From assembly GCA_030830595.1 (NCBI GenBank), contig JAURMS010000113.1:1-6286 (forward strand): a stretch of 6,286 nucleotides of DNA. Reading direction: 5' to 3'. Positions within the stretch are counted from its first letter, which is position 1. The number at the start of each line of letters is the position of its first letter. This stretch comes from Gammaproteobacteria bacterium (GTDB lineage Bacteria; Pseudomonadota; Gammaproteobacteria; Steroidobacterales; Steroidobacteraceae). The translations under genes and the position numbers were made by a program. The notes beneath the pieces are model-generated. The model had not been told where the DNA came from. It did no database searches and saw only the letters and a program-made list of their open reading frames with translations. Positions 1-5,330 of this stretch are shown here, piece after piece.

Positions 1-1151
1 CTGCAAAGAGCTATGACGTGGTCATCATTGGCGGCGGTTTGCATGGCCTGGCAACCGCCTATTACCTGGCCCGCTACCACCAGGTAAAACGTATAGCCGT
101 GCTGGAAAGGCGTTACATAGGCTATGGCGGCTCCGGCCGCAACACGGAAATGGTCCGTTCCAACAAGCGCGCGCACGAGACCCTGCCTTTCTACAAGGAA
201 AGCCTGGCCATGTGGGACGGGCTGAGCGCTGAACTGGAATGGAACCTGATGGTGCAGAAGAAGGGCATCATCGCGCTGGCCCACAGCGACCCGGAACTGG
301 CCGCCATGCGCATGCTGAGCGACAGTCAGCGCCGGGCGGGCATCAAGATCGACATGCTGAGCCCGGAAGAGATCAAGAAGATGGTCCCTTCACTGGACAC
401 CAGCGACCGGCCGGCGCTGCCGATTGTCGGCGCCCAGTATCACCCGGAAGGCGGAACGGTCCACCACGACGCGGCGCTGTGGGGATATGCCAAGGCCTGT
501 GGCCGGCTCGGGGTGGACATCTGTGTCGGCGTCGAGGTGACCGGGATCCGGATCGAGGAGGGCCGGGCCACCGGCGTCGACACCAATGTGGGCCCGATCT
601 CGGCGGGCAAGGTCCATGCCGCCGTCGGCGGTTATTCATCGGAAATCGGCCGGATGATCGGGATGAAATTCCCGGTACAGACCATCCCTATGCAGGTGAT
701 GACGACCGAGGTGATGAAGCCGTTCCTCGACTACTACGTCGCCTCCCCGCGCCTGCACTTCTACACCCAGCAGACCCTGAAGGGCGACCTGATTCTCGGC
801 GGGCCGCTGGACGCCTTCCAGTCGTGGAACTCCTATACGACCTGGGAAGAGTCCGCGGACCGGGCCTTCAAGATCGTCGAGTACTTTCCCGACCTGGCCC
901 ACGTCCGGGTGGTGCGCTCCTGGTCCGGCCTGTGCGACTGCACCGGGGACTCGGCGCCGGTCATGGGGGGCTGCGGCATCGCTGGCCTCTCACTGGATAT
1001 CGCCTGGGGCTATTACGGCTTCAAATCGACGCCGGCCTCCGGCAAATACTCGGCGGAGTACATCGCCACCGACCGCATGCCCGAGAAGATCAAGCCGTTC
1101 GCACTCGACCGCTTTTACAACAGGCAGCCGGTTCGTGAAATCATTCTGTGA
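1..1151 (+). CDS. soxB: Sarcosine oxidase-type beta subunit (SoxB-like, FAD/FMN oxidoreductase), 5'-truncated
   Basis: Catalytic flavoprotein subunit of a heterotetrameric sarcosine-oxidase-like enzyme, DAO superfamily; the known enzyme oxidatively demethylates N-methylglycine in the cytoplasm. The reading frame is open from the left edge (first whole codon at 3), reads A-K-S-Y-D before VVIIGGGLHG, and stops at 1149-1151. Known SoxB proteins are about 405 residues and have roughly 25 more residues before this point, so the GTG at 18 is internal and the real start is outside the window. Visible landmarks: FAD-binding GGGLHG (about 30-47) with an acidic residue ending the second strand (VLE); HHDA at 462-473, where the His at 465-467 matches the one that covalently holds FMN in known SoxB; GFK near the C-terminus with Lys at 1023-1025; and the C-terminal FALDRF match. 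Odd points: the segment after GRNT reads EMVRSNKRAHETL and the C-terminal motif reads AWGYYGFKSTPASG, both unlike the usual sequences I recall, so the substrate may differ. The family call is firm; sarcosine specificity is not. Confidence 0.9.
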   Translation, partial: AKSYDVVIIGGGLHGLATAYYLARYHQVKRIAVLERRYIGYGGSGRNTEMVRSNKRAHETLPFYKESLAMWDGLSAELEWNLMVQKKGIIALAHSDPELAAMRMLSDSQRRAGIKIDMLSPEEIKKMVPSLDTSDRPALPIVGAQYHPEGGTVHHDAALWGYAKACGRLGVDICVGVEVTGIRIEEGRATGVDTNVGPISAGKVHAAVGGYSSEIGRMIGMKFPVQTIPMQVMTTEVMKPFLDYYVASPRLHFYTQQTLKGDLILGGPLDAFQSWNSYTTWEESADRAFKIVEYFPDLAHVRVVRSWSGLCDCTGDSAPVMGGCGIAGLSLDIAWGYYGFKSTPASGKYSAEYIATDRMPEKIKPFALDRFYNRQPVREIIL

Positions 1152-1163
1152 CAGGTACTGAGC

Positions 1164-1403
1164 ATGGCATTTCTGATCAATTGCCCCAACTGCGGGCATC
1201 GCAACCCCTACGAATTCACCTTCGGCGGCGAGTGCAAGCAGGCGCCCGGCCAGGACGCCGACATGAAAGCCTGGTGCGAGTACCTTTTTTTCTACGAAAA
1301 CATGCCGGTGTTCCAGGACGAGTGGTGGTACCACGCCATGGGTTGCGGAGAGTGGCTGAAGATCAGGCGCAACATCGCCACTCATGAAATCGTCGAGGTA
1401 TAG
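1164..1403 (+). CDS. soxD: Sarcosine oxidase delta subunit (SoxD-like, zinc-binding)
   Basis: Small structural subunit of the tetrameric complex, 79 residues, slightly shorter than the usual 85-100. In solved tetrameric sarcosine oxidase, SoxD binds one zinc through two Cys near the N-terminus and a His and Cys near the C-terminus. Here these are Cys7 and Cys10 (INCPNCGHR) and His57 and Cys61 (YHAMGCGEW), with the family's H-x3-C spacing and CG-x-W context. The YEFTFGGE segment matches the family's EF-x-YGGE region, and EYLFFYEN matches its YLF-x-x-x-N helix. Two further Cys, at 24 and 38, lie outside the zinc set. The start is the ATG at 1164, 12 bases after the soxB stop, with a weak ACAGG at 1151-1155 as ribosome site; translation is probably partly coupled to soxB. 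A run of seven T (1285-1291) lies in the coding sequence and is fully explained by Leu-Phe-Phe codons. The zinc ligands and the B-D-A-G position make the call secure. Confidence 0.92.
   Translation: MAFLINCPNCGHRNPYEFTFGGECKQAPGQDADMKAWCEYLFFYENMPVFQDEWWYHAMGCGEWLKIRRNIATHEIVEV
1395..1398 (+). promoter_or_regulatory. Ribosome binding site deciding the soxA start
   Basis: GAGG lies nine bases upstream of the ATG at 1408, inside the last codons of soxD. The in-frame upstream ATG at 1384 has no purine-rich sequence ahead of it and would add eight residues overlapping soxD. The ATG at 1408 is therefore preferred. Confidence 0.6.
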
Positions 1404-1407
1404 CCGA

Positions 1408-4281
1408 ATGACCGGACGCCTGCCCGAGAGCCCGACACAGGTCCTGGACCGGACCAGGCCCCTGAAGATCTTCTTCGACGGCCGGCCCATCGACGCGTTC
1501 GAGGGGGACACGGTCGCCTCCGCGCTGCTGGCGGCGGGCGCCGACACCTTCTCGCGTTCGTTCAAATACCATAGGCGCCGCTCGGCGTCCTGCCTCAGCG
1601 GCCAATGCGGCCGCTGCACCATGAATGTCGACGGGCGGATGCACGTCAAGACCTGCCAGACCGCCGCCAGGGACGGCATGGTCGTCGAGCCGCAGGGGAA
1701 TCTCGAACGCGATACCAAGGCCTTGGCCGACTCGTTCTCCTGGGCCATGCCCACCGGCTTTTACTACAAGATGTTCTACAAACCCCGGTGGTTCTGGAAG
1801 CGCGTCAAGGAGACGATCCGCGCGATGCCCGGCAACATGGGCGAGGTCAAACCGCTGGCGGCCAGGCCGCAGTTCGACGCGGTCAACCTGACTCCGGAAC
1901 TGCTGGTGGTGGGTGGCGGGCTGGCCGGCATGGAGGCCGCCATCACGGCGGCGCAGGCCGGCGCCCGGGTGGTGCTGGCGGAGACCGATCCGGCCCTGGG
2001 CGGATTCGAACGGTTCCAGGGCGACGCCGGGCACCGCCGGGCCGAGGATTCCATTCGCCGGCTGCAACAGCACGGCACGATCAAGGTCCTCACGTCCACC
2101 ACGGTATCGGCCATTTACCCCGACGGCCTGGCCGTATGCGTCGAGTCCTGCGGCGGCGACGAAAAATTCGTCGAGCGAAGCCACCTGGTAAGGCCCCGGG
2201 CCATGGTCATCGCGACCGGGACCGGTTCGATGCCGATGCTGTTCGCGCACAATGACCGTCCCGGCGTGCTGTTGCCGGAAGCCGCGCAGAGACTGATCGA
2301 GCTGTGGGGTATCGAACCGGGTAAAAAGGTCTTGCTGGCCGGGGGCGACGACTACCTGGCCCGGGTTGCGCTGCAGTTGCTCGACAAGGGAGTGAAGCTG
2401 GCCGGCCTGGTCGATTTCCGTGCAGGCGGCCTGGATGAGGGCCTCGGATCGAAGCTTTCCGAGCAAGGCGTCAGGGTCTGGAACGGCTATACGCTGAGCG
2501 GCTCCCGCGGCTCGAAACGAATCGAGGGAGCCACCTTGGCTGCCCTCGACGGTTCCGACACGCAAACCGTGCCCTGCGACACCATCGTGGCCTCTTCCGG
2601 CCGCTACCCGCGGCACAAGCTGCTGGGGCAGATAGGGGCCCGGATGGTGTATGACCCCGAATTGCATTTTTACCTGCCCGATGGCTTGCCGGCCACCCAC
2701 CAGGCGGCCGGGAGGCTGCTCGGCCTGGAAGATCCCGAGGCGATCATGGCGCAAGGCAGGCTCGCTGCCGCTGCTGCCCTGCAGAGTCTTGGCCTGGAGC
2801 TGGCGGCGGTCGAACAGGATGCCCGGCAGCAACTCGATCGCGCAGCGGCCCTGCAAGCCGTCGCTCTGCAGCCCATGCTGACTGAGAACAAAAACAAGAA
2901 GAAAACCTTCGTCTGCTATTGCCATGATGTCAGCGAAGCCAACATCGAGCAGGCCATGGCCGAGGGTTGGGACAACATCGAAACCTGCAAGCGCTACACG
3001 ACCGCTACCCAGGGGGCTTGCCAGGGCGCCATGTGCGAGGCCAATTTCGCCCACCTCATGGCCAGGAAGCGGCCCGAGCTGGGGGCCCGCGTGCTGCCCA
3101 CCACGCGACCGCCGGTGGCTTCCATCACCCTGGGTGCACTGGCTGCCGGGCACCACGATCACCCGCAGCGCTCGCCCCTGCATCAGGTCCAACTCGAGCA
3201 GGGCGGCCAGGCAGCCCGCATGGGCGCCTGGATGCGGGTAATGGACTTCGGAGACCAGGAAGCCGAGAGTCTCGCTGTTCACCAGGCTGCCGGCATCTGT
3301 GACGTTTCCATGCTCGGCAAATTCCGGGTTTTCGGGCCGGACGCCGAAAAGCTGCTCAACCGGGTCATGACCAAGAAGGTCGACAACCTGGCCGCCGGCA
3401 AGATCCTCTATTACGCCGCCTGCAACCAGGGCGGCATCCTGATCGACGACGGCGTCGCACTGAAGATGGGTGACCACGATTACTTCGTGACCACCACCAC
3501 GGGCCGGGCGCCCGTGACCGAAGAGTGGTTTTCCCGCTGGCGCCGGGAGGAAGACTGGCAGGTCTGGATGGTGAACCTGACCGAGACCCGGGCCGGCATC
3601 AACCTCGCCGGACCGAGGGCCAGGGAAGTGCTCGCCCTGCTGACCGATGCCGACATTTCCGACACCGCGTTGCCGTTCCTGAACTGGGCGTGGCTGGAGA
3701 TCGCCGGGGTCAGCGTGATTGCCATGCGCATGGGCTTCGTGGGTGAGCTGAGCTACGAGTTGCTGTGCCCGTCCAGCCAGGCGGTGTTCCTGTGGAATCG
3801 CATGCTGGAAGTGGGCGAACCCCTGGGCCTGCGGCCGTTCGGGCTCGAAGCCCTGAACATCTGCCGGCTGGAAAAAGGCCACGTGGTGCCCAACGTGGAC
3901 ACCGACGCCTTCACCACCCTGTTCGAATCTTCCTTCGGCTGGATGCTGAATCGAACCAAGACGGAGACGGTCGGCAAGCCCATTCTGGATTTGATCGCGG
4001 GCGACGAATTCACCGAGCAGGTCATCGCCTTCAGCATCGAGGGCCGATCGCCGGTCGCCGACGGTTCCCTGGTGGTCAATGGCCCCCGGCAGCTCGGCCG
4101 GGTCACCAGCATTCGTTACAGCCCGCTGCTCGGCAAGACCATCGGCCTGGCGCTGGTGGCGCCGCACGAAGACTGGCGCGAGGGTGGAAAGGTGAGACTC
4201 TGGTTCGATGGCCGCGAGGTCGAAGCCGATTTCGCCAAGCCGCCGTTCCATGATCCCGCCGGCGAGAGGATGAAGATGTGA
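1408..4281 (+). CDS. soxA: Sarcosine oxidase-type alpha subunit (SoxA-like) with two intact 2Fe-2S cysteine motifs
   Basis: Large subunit, 957 residues, close to the usual 960-1000. Domains in order: (a) ferredoxin-like Fer2_4 domain, about 15-95, starting RPLKIFFDGRP with GDTVASALLAAG and SFKYHRRR, carrying Cys62, 67, 70 and 83; (b) linker with the SoxA-typical FYYKMFYKP, about 117-126; (c) two-dinucleotide-binding oxidoreductase region, about 160-460, with VVGGGLAGMEAA at 167-178, an acidic end to the second strand (AETD), an ATGTGSMP motif, and a second Rossmann start KKVLLAGGDD; in known SoxA this region binds NAD+; (d) Ala- and Lys-rich linker; (e) BFD-like domain, about 500-550, with Cys503, 505, 538 and 543; (f) GcvT-like folate domain, about 595-950, with ILIDDGVALK, FVTTTTGRA, AGPRAREVL, GELSYEL, RLEKGH and SPLLGK. 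In the known enzyme this domain binds tetrahydrofolate, which takes up the oxidised methyl group as 5,10-methylene-THF, while an FMN lies at the interface with SoxB. Starts four bases after soxD and overlaps soxG. The oddity is that both Fe-S motifs are complete, whereas the classical SoxA I recall has lost these cysteines. Confidence 0.93.
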   Translation: MTGRLPESPTQVLDRTRPLKIFFDGRPIDAFEGDTVASALLAAGADTFSRSFKYHRRRSASCLSGQCGRCTMNVDGRMHVKTCQTAARDGMVVEPQGNLERDTKALADSFSWAMPTGFYYKMFYKPRWFWKRVKETIRAMPGNMGEVKPLAARPQFDAVNLTPELLVVGGGLAGMEAAITAAQAGARVVLAETDPALGGFERFQGDAGHRRAEDSIRRLQQHGTIKVLTSTTVSAIYPDGLAVCVESCGGDEKFVERSHLVRPRAMVIATGTGSMPMLFAHNDRPGVLLPEAAQRLIELWGIEPGKKVLLAGGDDYLARVALQLLDKGVKLAGLVDFRAGGLDEGLGSKLSEQGVRVWNGYTLSGSRGSKRIEGATLAALDGSDTQTVPCDTIVASSGRYPRHKLLGQIGARMVYDPELHFYLPDGLPATHQAAGRLLGLEDPEAIMAQGRLAAAAALQSLGLELAAVEQDARQQLDRAAALQAVALQPMLTENKNKKKTFVCYCHDVSEANIEQAMAEGWDNIETCKRYTTATQGACQGAMCEANFAHLMARKRPELGARVLPTTRPPVASITLGALAAGHHDHPQRSPLHQVQLEQGGQAARMGAWMRVMDFGDQEAESLAVHQAAGICDVSMLGKFRVFGPDAEKLLNRVMTKKVDNLAAGKILYYAACNQGGILIDDGVALKMGDHDYFVTTTTGRAPVTEEWFSRWRREEDWQVWMVNLTETRAGINLAGPRAREVLALLTDADISDTALPFLNWAWLEIAGVSVIAMRMGFVGELSYELLCPSSQAVFLWNRMLEVGEPLGLRPFGLEALNICRLEKGHVVPNVDTDAFTTLFESSFGWMLNRTKTETVGKPILDLIAGDEFTEQVIAFSIEGRSPVADGSLVVNGPRQLGRVTSIRYSPLLGKTIGLALVAPHEDWREGGKVRLWFDGREVEADFAKPPFHDPAGERMKM
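1591..1656 (+). other. Plant-ferredoxin-type 2Fe-2S cysteine motif within SoxA
   Basis: Codons for Cys62 (1591-1593), Cys67, Cys70 and Cys83 (1654-1656) give C-x4-C-x2-C-x12-C with the CGRC core. This is the ligand pattern of Fer2_4-type domains such as HcnA of hydrogen cyanide synthase. A 2Fe-2S cluster is predicted from the pattern only. Confidence 0.85.
2914..3036 (+). other. BFD-type 2Fe-2S cysteine motif within SoxA
   Basis: Codons for Cys503 and Cys505 (VCYCHDV) and Cys538 and Cys543 (GACQGAMC, last codon 3034-3036) give C-x-C-x32-C-x4-C. The C-x4-C ending resembles the PCQGRYC form in opine oxidase A and HcnB rather than the CGGC of bacterioferritin-associated ferredoxin. The surrounding IEQAMAEGW and KRYTT are shared with ordinary SoxA, so this is a SoxA region that also carries the ligands. 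Confidence 0.85.
4264..4270 (+). promoter_or_regulatory. Ribosome binding site for soxG
   Basis: GAGAGGA lies within the last codons of soxA, ten bases before the ATG at 4281 and seven before a GTG at 4278. Either start is possible. The ATG is chosen because it is the commoner codon; the two differ by one residue. Confidence 0.55.
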
Positions 4282-4928
4282 TGACGCGCACGCGAGCCAT
4301 CGTGCTGCCCGCCTGGGCGGGCAAGCCGGTCGAAGCAGAACACAGCGGTTGGCCGGTGGTCGAGCGCTTCGAGCCGCCGGAAGGCGACTGCGGGGTTGGC
4401 CTCACCGACCTCAGCCATCGCCCCAAGGCCATTCTGCAAGGGCCGGCTGTTGCACAACTGGGGCTGTCGAAGCCCGGCCAGGCCGTGTGGAACGGGCAAG
4501 CCATGGCGGGCTGCCTGAAGCCGGGCCAGGCGATCATTTTCGACCTGGGCGGCCCGGTGGAACCGGAGTGGCCGGACAGCTGGTATTCCGATATGACCGA
4601 GGGCTGGGTCCTGTTGGGAATCTGGGGCCCACAAGCCGCGGAAGTGGTACAGCGCCTGGTGGCTGTCGATATCGAACGGCCCGACATGCCGGGACCGCTC
4701 TATTTTGCCGCCGGCTCGCACGGCATCCGGGTTCAATTGGTCAACCTCAGGGGACAGGGCCCGGGCTTCCTGTTGGCCTGCGATCGTTCGCAGGCTCAGA
4801 ACCTGTTTGACGCCTGCCTCCGCGCGGGCGCCCAGTTCGATCTGAAAATTACCGGGGTGAAGGCTTTTTACGAATGGTTCGACCGCCTTGCGATCGCAGC
4901 CGGTGTCGATTCAAGCAACAGACAGTAG
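4281..4928 (+). CDS. soxG: Sarcosine oxidase gamma subunit (SoxG-like)
   Basis: Gamma subunit of the tetrameric complex, 215 residues, in the usual 190-215 range. SoxG has a fold related to the GcvT/YgfZ folate-binding family but serves mainly as a structural subunit packing against SoxA. Supporting segments: VGLTDLSHRPKAILQGPA at about 39-56, matching the family's L-x-DLSH-x-P-x-x-x-x-x-GP region, and EGWVLLGIWGPQAAEVVQRL at about 107-126, matching its 'L-x-x-GP-x-A-x-x-x-x-RL' segment, followed by the acidic VDIERP. The rest is poorly conserved, as is normal for SoxG, so the assignment leans partly on position after soxA. The start codon shares its first base with the soxA stop (TGATG), which implies translational coupling and roughly matched subunit amounts. 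A GTG at 4278 would give 216 residues. The C-terminal tail of about ten residues (GVDSSNRQ) looks unstructured. Confidence 0.85.
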   Translation: MTRTRAIVLPAWAGKPVEAEHSGWPVVERFEPPEGDCGVGLTDLSHRPKAILQGPAVAQLGLSKPGQAVWNGQAMAGCLKPGQAIIFDLGGPVEPEWPDSWYSDMTEGWVLLGIWGPQAAEVVQRLVAVDIERPDMPGPLYFAAGSHGIRVQLVNLRGQGPGFLLACDRSQAQNLFDACLRAGAQFDLKITGVKAFYEWFDRLAIAAGVDSSNRQ

Positions 4929-4929
4929 C

Positions 4930-4934
4930 AGGAG
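4930..4934 (+). promoter_or_regulatory. Ribosome binding site for the CMD-family gene
   Basis: AGGAG sits six bases before the ATG at 4941, in the 12-base gap after the soxG stop. It is the strongest Shine-Dalgarno match in the window and supports independent, efficient initiation of the fifth gene on the same transcript. Confidence 0.7.
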
Positions 4935-4940
4935 ATACTT

Positions 4941-5303
4941 ATGAGCAATACACCCCTTATCGATCAGATGCGCAAGGCGGGCAGCTGGAACACAGCCTGG
5001 GATGAGTTCGCCGAATTCGATCCGCTGTGGACCGAGAAGTTCATGGACATGGGCACGCTGCCGATACGTTCCGGCGTACTAGACCGCAAAACCATCGAAC
5101 TCCTTCTCCTGGCGGTCAATGCCTCCTGCATGCACCTGTATGCCCCGGGCGTGCGCCGGCATATCGGGGGCGCGCTGGATCAGGGCGCCAGCAAGGAGGA
5201 AATCATGGCGGTGCTGCAACTGGTCACCGCTATGGGCATCCAATCCTGTTCGCTGGGCGCACCCATCCTGAAGGAAGCACTTGCCGCTCGCGAGGGCAGC
5301 TGA
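4941..5303 (+). CDS. Carboxymuconolactone decarboxylase/AhpD-fold family protein
   Basis: Protein of 120 residues in the CMD family (all-alpha, usually oligomeric). The core runs from about residue 46 to 110: LDRKTIELLLLAVNASCMHLYAPG, then VRRHI, LDQGASKEEIMAVLQLV and IQSCSLGAPIL. Residues that could matter are Glu53, Cys63, His65, His74 and Cys103. Compared with AhpD's E...C-x-H-C...H active site, Cys63 and His65 are present but Leu66 replaces the second Cys, so classical AhpD disulfide peroxidase chemistry is unlikely. The preceding 45 residues (with FAEFDPLWTEKFMDMG) resemble the N-terminal helices of stand-alone CMD proteins, and there is no signal peptide or membrane segment. It lies 12 bases behind soxG with its own strong ribosome site, so it is probably co-transcribed and accessory to the oxidase. 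Its reaction is unknown; detoxifying or further processing a product is only a guess. The family is clear, the function is not. Confidence 0.88.
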   Translation: MSNTPLIDQMRKAGSWNTAWDEFAEFDPLWTEKFMDMGTLPIRSGVLDRKTIELLLLAVNASCMHLYAPGVRRHIGGALDQGASKEEIMAVLQLVTAMGIQSCSLGAPILKEALAAREGS

Positions 5304-5330
5304 ATCAATAGCTAATACAGGTCAGAACGC

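Noticed and set aside
18..20. GTG at 18 as the start of soxB
   Set aside because: The frame is open to the left edge, and K-S-Y-D directly before the FAD motif matches known SoxB proteins, which have a longer N-terminus.
239..1138. A 299-codon plus-strand open frame overlapping soxB
   Set aside because: Its translation is rich in Arg, Gly and Pro with no domain, typical of an alternative frame in GC-rich DNA, and the overlapped gene is clearly soxB.
1285..1291. Run of seven T in soxD as a slippage or frameshift site
   Set aside because: The zero frame is intact through the zinc ligands to a normal stop, and no alternative-frame product makes sense.
1902..1909. GCTGGTGG, identical to the E. 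coli Chi octamer
   Set aside because: It is a single occurrence inside the codons of the SoxA dinucleotide-binding motif, and the host is not known to use this Chi sequence.
1363..4251. A 962-codon open frame on the minus strand opposite soxA
   Set aside because: It is codon-aligned with soxA, so it is interrupted only where soxA uses TTA, CTA or TCA. Those codons are avoided in this GC-rich gene, which leaves the mirror frame open. Its translation is low-complexity with no recognisable domain.
5282..5298. Hairpin TGCC-G-CT/CGCG/AG-GGCA as an operon terminator
   Set aside because: It has only six pairs with a bulge, lies inside the coding end of the CMD gene and is not followed by a T-run. 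The 27-base gap between the convergent stops (5304-5330) also shows no convincing terminator.
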